Below, piece after piece: positions 1 to 35,900 of a stretch of 64,000 bases of DNA (positions are counted from its first letter, which is position 1; every line of letters begins with the position of its first letter). The notes beneath the pieces are model-generated. The model searched no databases. It saw nothing but the letters and a program-made list of their open reading frames with translations, and was not told the DNA's origin. Source of the stretch: Scortum barcoo (taxonomy: Eukaryota > Chordata > Actinopteri > Centrarchiformes > Terapontidae); NCBI GenBank assembly GCA_023238725.1, contig CM041535.1, forward strand, positions 27,395,978 through 27,459,977. Reading direction: 5' to 3'. The position numbers and the translations under genes were made by a program.

Positions 1-1005
1 CTCACTTAAATGAGTACTGGTTGTTTGTAACAGATAGTAGATATTTGATAAGATGTTGATTGTGGAGAGGAGTGTGAGCATCCTACAGCTTTCTTAAAAA
101 CTTCAGTATAAAAGAAACTATCCTGACACTTTCAGTAGAAAGTAAACACTGCTATATGAAATGATTGATGATCATTATTCCTCTGCGTTGTCTGCATTCC
201 TCAAACGGAGGCCGTGAGTAAAATATCCAACGAATAACGACACAAAGGACAAAAATATGAGACAAAAAGCAGAGTTTCCTTTAATGTCTTTGTAAAACTT
301 GGTCCACAAAAATCAATAAATAATCTGTATGTTTTTTGGAGAAACTGATTCCTGCAGAAGACTTAAACAGCATACAAATCTCATTTCCCGAGTCTACAGA
401 GAAACCGTCTCTGTTGTTGCAGTCACAATGGCTGAGCTCCAGTAATGTTTTGCCTTATTATACCATTGCAGAGTTTTGCCAAGTCGCTCTGTGCAGAAGT
501 GGCAGCTAATTATAATGTGCAGCTCCTATGAGTGTGTGTTGGTCGGAAAACACACTTTCTCCTCCCAGAAACTGGCGAACGAGGGTGAAATCTTTTTTCA
601 CCTCTCACGGACTCCAGCAGTCACGATGTGGAGATGCAGATGAATTGAAAATAGACGGGTTTGAAAATGGGGATTTTTCCAAGTCTGGATGTAGTTGAGA
701 GATGATTAGCTGCCTCTCAGTGTTAAGAAGTTGGTAAGTGCAGACTGCAGAGAGAATAATGAACGGCCTGACATTTGGAGAAAATGTCTCAGTTTCTAAA
801 ATGTCTCCCAACATTCAAATAATCAGATGATATAACATTAATAATCTTTTTACTTTACATTCTTGAGCGTCTCTCTTCCTCCGCCACGTTTTTTATTAAA
901 TGTAATGAAACTTTGCTGAATTGAAGATTAATACCAAACAGTATCAGACTTATTAGCATGCAGCCGGTCTCTTTCTTTTTAATGAATCCTCTCTTCTTCC
1001 CCCAG
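1..1005 (+). other. znf608 upstream intron sequence
   Basis: The stretch leads to the acceptor at 1001-1005. It contains no open frame that looks coded and no repeat I can name. Confidence 0.6.
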
Positions 1006-24715
<23,710 letters not shown>

Positions 24716-25640
24716 AGCCATGTGACCACGTCTCACATGAGGAACAGCAGATTTATCAGACATCAATTCCATGGTGTTGAATAAGCTTCGCCTCGCTGAG
24801 AGGCAGAGAACTTAACATTGAAAAAAAAAAAACCTCTTTCATTTCTTACTAATGACAGCCACCTGTTTTATACCACGTCATGGAGGAGCAGACGGGCAGA
24901 CAGAGGGACGGAAAGCAGGACCTTTTCTGAAGGAGGAACAATCTGTACAAATCCAGATCACTGACTTTGGAAAGCTTTCGGTTTTGAAGGATTTTGACAG
25001 AAACAGGCGGCGCATGTTAAACTCAACATCCCAGAGCGCCGTGCACTCAGCCAAGCCGCGGCTGTGGTGTCCGACTTTATAAAATGCACATTTATCGTAG
25101 TGTATTATGATGATGATATGACTGAATGTACCGATGATGAATTACATTATCCCGATGGTGTTGATGGTTTTTTAAAACTCCTGTTGGGAAACAGCATTAG
25201 GAAGCTAAAAAGTCTATTATTATCCTTATTATTCTTATTATGATTATTGAAGTGGTCCTCCTCCCTCCATAGTGCTGACGCTACATTTGTATTACTAACC
25301 TGTACTTGAGCGTAACCATGTTGATTGTATTGTCTTTATGTGAGAGTAAACCTTCACATCGACCTGCCCAGTGCCATGTAGGAACCCAGTGGTGTATATA
25401 TTCTGTACAGATTCATGGCAGAGCACTAACATGCTTTATCGTACTCTATGTTGATCTCCATCAGCCATGCAGGGGAGCAGCGGGCAGAGCGGGAGAACCA
25501 GCAGAGACACAGCACACAGTACTTCTTTATCAGCTGATCTCAGTTCATCTGCAGCAGTTTGTCATTCATGCACGAGTCAGTGAAGTAATTTATGCAGCAC
25601 ATGTGATGATGTACATATCCCATTTGGTTAGAGCTTAGGG
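24716..25640 (+). other. znf608: Probable znf608 3' UTR (end not determined)
   Basis: Sequence follows the stop codon directly and holds no further coding exon. It contains TGTATATA (25393-25400), a perfect Pumilio-type motif in RNA terms, and TGTACA motifs. AATAAA strings further on (26482, 27897, 28542) could be polyadenylation signals, so the real end may lie up to 3 kb beyond. Confidence 0.5.
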
Positions 25641-28600
25641 GAAATGTGTCACTTAATGAATGTTAGCCCCAGTTTGTGCCTCTCGTGTAATCAACATATT
25701 TAAATTTGAAACTGTCCTCCCAAAAGAAACAATCCAACGCGATCTGTGTTCAGTTTGGTGACCTCTAGTGGCAGCATGAGTTATGACTGTTGCTTATCAG
25801 GAGCAAAAGTAGAAGTACTGAACCTGGAGACTTCATAGAGACAACTTTAGGTCCAAAGTTAAAGCTTTATAAACAGTCAATGCTACCAAGAGTTAACATC
25901 AATACAAGTCCATTTAGTGGCTGATCTGGAGCTTTTGGTCATATCCTAGTTTAAATTGAAGAGTTTCTGTCCCTCTGAGCACTTTAACAACTTCTTGTCC
26001 ACGTTTGCATCAAAGTTGAAAGTTAATTCCCTGATTGGAGCTTATGGTCCAATGATATTTTATAGTAACTGGATGATTGTGTGATATGACTCTAAAGCTC
26101 CAGATCAGCCACCAAATGGGTCTTTTTGTAACCTAAACTGAACCGAACCTTAACCAGAGTGGTGTTTCAAGAGCTCATTTAGTTTTGAATGCACTGAGAA
26201 ACAACAGCAGAGCATCAAAGGCTTATATGGGCTGTATCTGAAAGCTGTGAGAAATGATGCATTTTGGTGTTTAGCTTGGAGGACTTGTTGGACTTTTAGA
26301 TGGTTATAGTCAGCACTACGCAGATGTGATGATTAAAATTTTAACTCTTTCTCCCTCTATTCTTTGTCCTAAACAAAGATGGAAACTGTGGTAGGGCTGG
26401 AATAGAAATCATCTCCAGCTACCATCTTTGTGTAGGAAAGTAATGAAGACTCACCTTCATTGTACACCAGAGAAAATATAGAATAAAAGAGAGGATGAGG
26501 GTTTTGGGTTTGACTTTAAAAAGTGTGAACAGCTAATGAACGACCTGTTGTGTTTTAACTTAAACAGTGACTCATTTCTTATTATTTGATTCGACTATAA
26601 TCAACAGTCATTAGAGGTTCCTAATGTGAGAATGATGTCTAACTCGGAGGTACAACCTGGGGCTTAGTGAATGAATATTAATGGTGGTTGCCAGTGAGTG
26701 AGTGCTAAAAGCTATTTTGTCTGATAATGACAGACACGTGTGCCAGTTCAGTGTTCAGTCAAAACTCCTCTGAAGAACAATGCCAGTGTTAAACTGAGTT
26801 TTTGCTTCTCTTCTGCATCAGTTTCTTTGTTATTGCCTCTGCAGCAACCACTGTTCTCCAAACTAAATGGAAGTTGTTGTGTTTGCTCAGGTACAATTGT
26901 GAGTTTATGACCAAAAAGAAGCTTCATCGTTTGTCAGTCAAACTTTGATATGTTCATGTCATATGTTCATACTGGCTTTTTAGTTGACTTCATACAGTTA
27001 CACCAACTTTTATATGTTCATATTTTACGAATTTAGGAACTTACAAGTGTCTAAAAGCATGTTTTTACAGCAGCATGTTCAACAGCAGTTTGAGAACATA
27101 CTAAATTAAATTTAGTTTGGAGTACAGTGTGACTGCTCCAAATTCACGTATATAAGACGAAGTTCCAGATTATTTATTTTGATTAACAACTAAGAAAAAC
27201 TGAAATTATAATTAAACTGTGTAAAAGCTGGAAAACTGCAGTGATTAAAAAGAATATGATGATGCAAGACTTCAGCAGAAACTGATCACACTGGAATTGT
27301 CCTTTAATTAAAATATCTACGTTTACCATCACTGATGGCAGCGGGGATGCTTCCTCATCAGAAATCCTACAATCCTTTGCTCTGCTCCTGCTCCCGTGCC
27401 TCCTACAAGCTAACTAGCTCACTGCAGAGCCTCTGATAGACAGAAAGGTCAGAAATAACCATTGGTGCCAAACCACGGCCACATCTCCACACCATAAAGT
27501 CAAACTGTTTTTGAAGCACCCCATCTTACTTTGACATTTTTACACGTCGTATCCAGCTGATATTTACTCACAACACAACATGTTCAACTCAAACATGTCA
27601 AATTCATAAACTGCCCATCTAATGTGGTATCTCATTTCAGAGCTTTTGGTGGAAATGACTAGTTAACTGGACAAGGTCACTCAATAGTTTGATCAATAGT
27701 GAGCAGTAAATTGAGATTTCGGACACTTACATAGGTTATTTGTTCTAATCAGAAATCAATATATGTATGTTTTTGTACATCTCAAAGGTTTCTTTGGTTT
27801 TTATACATTGCAGTAAATCCTGAACTCATTCGGTAAGACTAAAAACAGTGGTATGGCATTAGTAAATCTACATCTGTGGATAAAATGTTCAGTCAAAATA
27901 AATAAGGCTATTGTACATCATTTCCCTTTTTTTATTCACCAAAGCTCGTTTTCAAATATCCAATTTTGACTCCCAACATACTGTAGTTAGTCGCTGTGTT
28001 TCTTCAGCCTCAATAACCATAATGCCTTTATGTTGTATCATAATAATTAGGGGCAGCTGGATGGAAAAGCCATTAACGTTGTTCAAAATTTCTGATTGTA
28101 TCTCCCTTTTGGCTAAAAGAGTTGAGTTGAGTTGAGTATTAACAGTGTGCCAAATTGGCTGAAAATATCCAAATAAATTCAACATTAACAGTGATTCAGC
28201 TGAAAACAGGAGCCTGATGAAGAAACAAATACAAATACACGACACGAATAAAAGTAGATAACTTTATTTAAATCATTATGATGACATTGTTAGCATTAGG
28301 ACTGCTATCTTTTGCTAGCATAAAGCATTATAATGCAATGTTGATATCCTATGTGGGTGGAAGTATTTATTAAATTGGAAAACTCCCACTCCCAATGGCT
28401 GAAACATGTCTATCAGTGGCTCTGCTTCACTTACACAACACCTTACCTGCATAGTATCAGTGATCATTCAATTACTTGAATATAGTGCTATGAACTCTGT
28501 TTACAAAATGCTGTCATCTTTTGGGAGACACAGTGTTGTCTAATAAAGGCTGCTTGGTATGTCCAGTTCATCCACCCGGTGTATCCAGTTAACAACACAC

Positions 28601-29650
28601 TGAAATCGTATAAACATGAAACCTGCTGTTGCTTTTTTATACTGTATATGCCTTAATTCATATGTTTGGCAATCATGATTAAAGGATGTTTATATATATT
28701 CTTTTGTCTGTGGACTTTTCTATTTGCAAGTGACACTACAAAATTCAAATATTCTGATTTCGCTAACCAACGTTCATGCACCACAATATTCCCACATTAT
28801 TACATTATGGAGGTCATGTTTGTTGACCTGACAAAAGGAGATGTGTTACAATATGATCAGTCCATTATTTAGTGAATGCAGAGGAGTTTAGGAAGAGGAC
28901 CTTGTATATGTAGAGTGAATTTCTAGTAATAATTGTTATTCTTACAATTATTTTTCCTTTTAGTGTGAATATTTGGACTGTAGGTTTGACCAACAATAAG
29001 CAAAACAACAGAAATACAGTAACTCCAGTATAAGATGTGAGGACTCTCCTTAAAAACGATATATAGATTCACACACACACAAAAAAGATCCCTTTTAATC
29101 ATCACTTATGGCCCTCTAGAAGTGTGGTGGTGTCTTCATCTGCAGAGACTCTGCCCTCTCTGGATTATTATATAATCACTATGACTGAATTATAATTACT
29201 GTGGAGCATCAGTGGCAGCTGGTGGAGAAGATTTGAAGACATTAACATACTGCCAGGTAGCTTAAATTATAATAAGACATCATGATTCATTTCTTTATAT
29301 TTTGTATCACTAACCTGAATCTGCAAAATAACTATTAACCACAGCTGTTAATGAATAAATATAGTGAAGTAAATAGTACGTTTCCCTCAGAGATGCAGTG
29401 GAAGTACAAAGTAGCATAAAGTAAAAATACTCAATTAAAACACAAGGCTACCTCAAAATTGTCTGTAAGTACAATGCTTGAGTAACCAGTTATTTTCTAC
29501 CACTGCTCAGCACAGCCCAAAGCTGTTTTTTTTGCAAAAGAGAAACTGGTGTAGATCTTAATAAAATTCAGTTAGTTTAATTCACTAATTATACCAGAAA
29601 CAGCAGAAGTAGTAGTAGTGTTGTGTCCTCACCCTGCTTCTTATGTTGGT
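25641..29650. other. znf608-cep120 intergenic region
   Basis: No gene is supported. A fold-back (25908-25946 / 26083-26121) and AATAAA strings at 26482, 27897 and 28542 are present. The region is otherwise AT-rich single-copy-like sequence and could contain more znf608 3' UTR. Confidence 0.5.
25908..26121. repeat. Short inverted repeat (fold-back), about 38-bp arms
   Basis: GTGGCTGATCTGGAGCTTTT at 25917-25936 is mirrored at 26083-26121 (AAAGCTCCAGATCAGCCACC) with few mismatches and a spacer of about 135 bp. It may be a small MITE or the remnant of one. Confidence 0.65.
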
Positions 29651-29659
29651 GCTGAGGCT

Positions 29660-29902
29660 GCAGTTCCTCCTCCCGCCTGCAGAGGGCGCTAAGCCCCGCC
29701 CCCTCTGCTCCGTCAGCTCTTCCGGTGTAGAAACAAAATGGGTGGCGGTAAAGCTTGACAACAAAGCGGCTGTTAGCTGCCACAAACGGACAGCGAGCCG
29801 CAGACTGGATTACATTTCTGCTGTTTTTCCACTTTTATTCCCCCTACGGACATTTCTGACATCAGAGAAGAGTTTGTGGAGCAGTTTTGAACAAATGTCG
29901 TC
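29660..29902 (+). promoter_or_regulatory. cep120: cep120 promoter and 5' UTR
   Basis: A CpG-rich patch directly upstream of the start codon holds a CTCF-like site (29676-29690), a GC box CCCCGCCCCC (29694-29703) and an ETS-type CTCTTCCGGTG (about 29717-29727) followed by AAAATGGGTGGCGG. No TATA box is obvious. This is the pattern of a housekeeping promoter. The transcription start is inferred to lie near 29.73-29.80 kb. Confidence 0.6.
29676..29690 (+). promoter_or_regulatory. CTCF-like motif at cep120 promoter
   Basis: CCTGCAGAGGGCGCT matches the CCASYAGRKGGCRC-type CTCF core at 13 of 15 positions by eye. It lies between znf608 and cep120. Confidence 0.45.
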
Positions 29903-29906
29903 ATGA
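29895..29906 (+). other. Upstream ATG with tiny uORF overlapping the cep120 start
   Basis: An ATG at 29895 reads M-S-S and stops at TGA (29904-29906), which overlaps the cep120 ATG (29903-29905) as ATGA. The arrangement could allow reinitiation or lower initiation at the main start. Confidence 0.55.
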
Positions 29907-29951
29907 CCTCGAAGACGGAGCAGCTGCTGATCGTTGTTTCCATCCTGGAAG
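29903..29951 (+). CDS. cep120: cep120 exon 1 (start codon)
   Basis: ATG at 29903 begins MTSKTEQLLIVVSILEG, the family N-terminus and first strand of C2A. The donor is GAAG|GTGAGA, leaving one base over. The start is set by homology; the upstream ATG at 29895 is out of frame. Confidence 0.93.
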
Positions 29952-32900
29952 GTGAGAAACACAAAAACAGCTCCAACCTGCAGCTTTTAGCCTCTGTTTG
30001 ACTTTATTTAACTTTAATTAACTCTGTTTAACTTTAATTAACTCTGTTTAACTTTAATTAACTCTGTTTGACTCAGCTCAACTCTTTATAACTGTATTTA
30101 AATCTGTTAAACTCCACTTTCATCAATGAAACTCTATTTAACTCTTTATTTAACTCTATTAAACTCTGTCTTACTCAGTTAAACTCAGTTAAAGTATTAA
30201 AGTTAGCAGTATGAGACAGCAAGACATGTTTTAATAGTTGTAACTTAGGTTAAACTTTAGATTAAACTTTGTTTTTCAGGATTCAAGATTTTATTTGTCC
30301 TGTACTCAACAATTATATGGAGCAGCTGGCAATAAAAAATATTTAATAAAAAAATAAAATAAATATTAAAATATACTCATTATTTACATGATAAATATAC
30401 GATAAAACTAAAATAAAATATACTACTAAATAGACATATATAAAATAGAATATAGATAATGCTGTTAGCAGTAGGTAATGTGCCAATATTACAAGGTGCA
30501 AAAAAATATTGATTAGGTGCAGTTAAGAGGTTTAACAGTCTAATGGTCTGAAGCTGCTGACTCTCTCCATCGTAGGTCCCGTTGATGGAGAGGGGCGCGT
30601 GTTCCTCTCTCTGCCTCCTCCTGAAGTCCACGATCAGCTCCTTAGTTTTGCTGACGTTGAGATGGAGGTTGTTGTCACTGGCAACCAAGATGTCAGGGCT
30701 CTGACCTCCTCTCTGTAGGTCGTCTCATCGTCACCGTGATCAGGCTGACGAGGGTTGTATCATCAGGAAATTTGACTGTGTTGTTAGTGTTGGAGCTGCT
30801 GGTGTCCACAGTCATACGTGAACCAGGTTAAACTTCAGGTTAAACTTCAGGTTAAACTTCAGGTTAACTTGTGAGCCAGCTGGTTCATTAAAGCAGCTTG
30901 TTGTTGTTAAAGAGGAGCAGCAGACTTTATTAAATCTATCACACATTAAAGATATACAATTATATTTTTATTATACATTACATACCACACATTATAAATT
31001 ATTTAACATATCAGGAGTTGCAGTGACTTGTTTTTGTCAGGCTTAATGTCAAACAGTCAGAGAAAGTCAGAGAGAGGAGCTTTTAGAGAACTAGATGAAA
31101 ATTTGCTGCTTTTGTAAGACTCTTTTTTTCTTTCTTCTTTCTTACAGTTTTACAAGAAAGTCACTCTTAGAATGACCACCTGTAGATTTATTATCTCTGT
31201 GTCCCTTACTCACTCAGAATGATGGTAAATGTAGAAAATGATGGTAAAAGACAAAAAATGACAACAAAAACACCAACAAACTCCAAAATCAAACTCTAAC
31301 TCGTCTGTAAACGATGTTCAGGAAAGAAGCAAACTTTCTGTCTTTTCCCAGGTCGTCACTTCCCGAAGAGTCCCCGCCTCAGTCTGGTGGTCCAGGCGAG
31401 CTTCGACGGCGAGCAGCTGGCCACGGATCCGGTCGAGCACAGAAAGCAGCCGCAGTTCAGCACTGAGCTGGCCTGGGAGCTGGACCGCCGGACGCTGCAT
31501 CAGCACAGGTCTGCAGCTCCGCGTGTGCTCAGCGCGGCCAACTCTCGCCGATTCACAATTATCAAATTAGTGTTTTAACCCTGCTAATCAGACTCTGACA
31601 TTGATTTCTAGATTCCATAGGCAAAATTAAAAATGATTTAAACTTAGAGTCACAGAAGGTTACAGCTCAAGAATGATTTTAGATTTAGTCAGGCCCTGGG
31701 CTGAAAAGGTCACAGTTTTCTTCATAATTGTCTTTATCAATCGATTGGTCTACAAAATAGTCAGACAATAATGTAAAACACCTGTCACAGACTTCTTGAA
31801 GCTCGAGGTGACGTCATTAGATGTTTTTGTTTGTCCAATTAAAAACAAAAAACAGGAATAGCAGCTCATTCTCTCAGTGAAATATTTGGCATTTTTACTT
31901 GAAATAACCTTAACGATTAATTGATCATCCAAACAGATGTCGCAGGTTCTTAAACAAGAAGGTGAAAGTGTTATTTTAATCAGTGTAACACTGATGTATC
32001 GTGACTCTCAGACTGCAGAGGACTCCCATCAAGCTTCAGTGTTTCACTGTCGACTCTGTGAGCAAGAAGAGAGAGAGCGTCGGCTACATCGTCCTGGACC
32101 TCCGATCTGTGCAGGAGGTCAAACAGGTAAAAAAAAAAAACTCTTCAACTTCTGCTAACTGCAACCAGAAAGGATTTTACAAGTGATGTAAAGTTGAGAT
32201 TTGTTTCCCGTGTGTGTGTGTCAGGAGCCTCGCTGGTATCCGTTGCTGAGCAGTAAATACACCAAACAGAGGCCGGCCCTCCTCCTCAACATGACGCTGG
32301 AGAACGACACCAAGCCCGCCGAGCCCTCCCCCGATAGATTCAAAGCCAAGAAAGCCCCACCCCGGCAAGGTCAGCTGGTTTATCAGCACTGTTTGTGTGT
32401 ATGTGCTGTTCTCACTTTAAATCACATCAGTTTAGTTTATTAATTTATCGAATGAAGAGGTGAAGGTTCAAGTCTAAAGACAAGAAAGTGAATAAATCGA
32501 GGCACCAAGCCCCCACCTGTTCACTGGTTTGATGACTGAGAGTCAGTGTGATGCTGGAAAATAATATTATTAATCAGGGTGAGAATCATCAGTGACCTCA
32601 CGATTCGATTATCAAATGATCCTCGATGCATCTCAGTTTACAAATTCATATTTTATTTTTTCTCCATCAGTACAAATGACTGTGTCCAAACATCCTCTTT
32701 TAAAAAAGCCGGCGGTGGTTTGATTTCTTTTGTCTCTTGCAGCTGCTCTGACATCTTGTCGCGGTTTTAAAATGGAAACACGGCTGACACGTTCTACGTA
32801 GCAGCAGCACCAAACTCCAGAAATGACAGAAAACTGATCTGATAATCGATTATAGACTTTACTGATCGATGAGGAATCATTCAACAAAACATCGAGATGC

Positions 32901-35900
32901 ATCATAGAATTGATTATTTCCCCCACCCCTAATTATTAATATGTCTGATTAAACAGGCAAAAGACCAACTAATCACCTTTTTGATTATTTTTGTGTTTGC
33001 AGTCTGTCAGCTCTGTCTGTCTGGTGCTGTCGTACAGTAAATTCACAAATATTTCACATCTTTCCCCTCAGGCCACAGTGATGAATGCTTTTAAGGTTCA
33101 CAAGCTGCTGTTTGTTGTTACAGTAAAAGCTGGTCACGGAGGCCTGGTATTATACTTTGATCTGTGATATTTGCAGATCCCTCAAACCTTTTTCATGTGC
33201 AGTTTGTGAAGTAACAGCCACAGCAGAGAGAGCAGGGATGATTTGTTTCTGTATTTCTGTGTGTTAAACTGAACAAAGTAGGACATGTTAGAATCATTTT
33301 AAGGTGAAATCACAGATGTGACAGATGCATGAAAGACAGCAGTTATTTTGATTTATTTTAAAATCACACACAGTTATTGTTAGACTATAAAGTATGTTAT
33401 AATAGTGCTGTTTCTACGAGGGCTTTGAAAATAATATCTCTACATAAATTATGCTTTCATGCTGAAGGTGCCACTCCGTTTATTATATGAGATTTCACAG
33501 TGCAGCATACAGACTGGAGTTAATATCAGAAACTGTGTGTGTGTTTGTGCCCTGTTAGAGTTAAAACAGTGAAATATCTGCTCTGCTCTGCTGCAGCTGT
33601 TGCAGGTTTCCAGCCTGTTTAAACATTTATTGAGCTCCTCAGTGTTTCTGTAGTTGCGTACAGGCCTGGGTTCACTTCAGGGTTGGGTCCAGTTGTTGTT
33701 GTGTAAGCTCTCCTGTAAAGTTCTCTATAAAGTTAAAGTTTTTTTTATAGAGTTTTTAAAAATCTGGTGACGCTCAGATTAATTGTTAATAATTAATACA
33801 CAACAAAAACATTTTTACAAGGATCTGTTAAATTTGGTTGTTGCAGAGCGGTGACCAGTCAAAGTTGGACATTTGAAAACAAACTTCAACAGGGACACTG
33901 TTTCTAAACTACGTCAAACATGTCTTTTTATTTTCAGTTGAATCTTTTCAATACTTATTGGCTCACACACACCCAGATACTAAAATCTACATTATGTCAA
34001 AAATCAGCTTTATTGATCACGTATCACGACTCCAGTTTTTACGATGCTCTCATTGTACATACACAGAAATATATATACGTACAGTTTAAAATCAGAAAAA
34101 CAGCTTGACAAAGTAAAAAAAAAACTATTATGTACACGTATAAATATATATGATTAAACTACTCAGATGCAAGAAAAGAAAAAGATGATGAGTTGAAAAA
34201 AAGTTTGGACATTTGGCCATAAAACAGTAAAATATCAGCAAAATGAGTCGCCTTTAATAAGTGGAGCTGGTAAAGTGAGTTGTTTTTGTTGTTGCAGAGA
34301 AGCAGCCTCCCTCCTCTTTTGCTCGGTCTGCTGTGTAAATTAACTTTTTATATTCTGTTCTCTGGTATTCGAGCTGTTGTTGCTGTCTGTTGTAGGTTCT
34401 CCTGCTGTAACTGACCTGCTCCCGGATAGACTGGAGGCCACGCTGGTCCCGGATCAGGGTTACCATCAGGTCGGACCTGCAGATTACTGCACCGACATGT
34501 TCATCCTGTCCGTCACCGTGGCCTTTGCTACCAAACTAGAACAGGTGAGGACGGCACTTCACCTCTGAACCTCCAACCTGAACCGTCCCTAGACAGCGAG
34601 GCGTCGTTGTTTTGTAGACAACGTTGCAACACGACTTCACATCCTGAAATTTGTGGCATCTGGTATCAAGTTTGATAACAGAAAATAAAGAAACAGTCGC
34701 TTTTTCTTGGCTGGAAACTCGTTTGTTCTCACTGTTTTTCCACATTTCATATTTAATAAACCCACAGACGACATCAGGCCTGTGGGTGTAAGAAAAAAAC
34801 ACACTAACCGACACTGAAAAAAGGAATTAAAGAAATAAAACTACAACAGTTAATCAAAAAAATAAGTCTTCACGTGTATGAATTCACAGATTGATCTGAC
34901 AGTGGGAGAACGTCTCAGGTGGTAACTGTCATTTGAACATTATTGCTTTAAATGTAATCGTGGACCGTCTTTTCCCCAGAGCATCGTAATATGACGACTC
35001 TGCTGTCGCCACCAAATTAAACCAATTTCTTCTGTCACACAGACCTGCTCCTCCTCATGGCAGTTAGAAGAGAGGCAGCGTCTGTCAGCAGGAAGTGTTT
35101 ATTAATCTTTGGCGATCGATAGACAGTTAATTAAAGGCAGTCTTGATGTGTTTTTTAGCCATTTAAATCTGTTCATTTATTTTTTTTCTGTGTGTGGCTT
35201 CTCAAACACGAGAATATACCGTTTAACTTCCTGTCACTGTTAATACAATCATTTGGATTATTATTGTATCACTGGGAAATTGTGATAATAATATAATTTT
35301 TTGACATTTCAAAGATTATAAATGGTTGACTAATCAAATAATACAGTCTAGGGCTGGGAATGCTGGGCCGATGTTTGTGATTTTGGGCTCTAAATAAATA
35401 AATTTGAAATTCAAATTTTTGAAATTTGGAATCATGAATCACCTCATGATTTGATACGATTAAGAGGATCACAGTTTGATTAATAAACAATTATCGATGC
35501 ATCCCAATTTCAGATTTCTATCCGTGGTTTCTTTTTCTCCGTCAATCCAAACAAGTGTGTCCAAACATCGTATTTTAAAAAAGCCGGTGTTGGTTTGGTT
35601 TCTTTTGTGTCTCAACTTTATTCAAACTCAAATTAATCCTAATAAAAATGATAGAAATTTAAAATAGGAATGTAAAGAGCATTTTTCAGCACTCTGTTTT
35701 AGCTGAATGATATCAAGCCTTCATATGTTGTGTCAAAATATTATTTGTGAATTAGAGCCACCAAACACACCTCACACACTCTGTTTTTGTTTCCCACAGT
35801 TGATCCAGAGCACAATGAAACTGTCCTCAGAGGGGTCCGAGTTCTTCTTCTACTACTCTTTACTGGGGAACGACATCACCAGTGAGCCTTTCCACAACCT

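Noticed and set aside
25306..25638. 110-codon open frame after znf608
   Set aside because: No start context, homology or splice sites; better explained as 3' UTR.
25766..25782. CTCF-like ACCTCTAGTGGCAGC
   Set aside because: One base short of the usual spacing and similar to words common in fish repeats.
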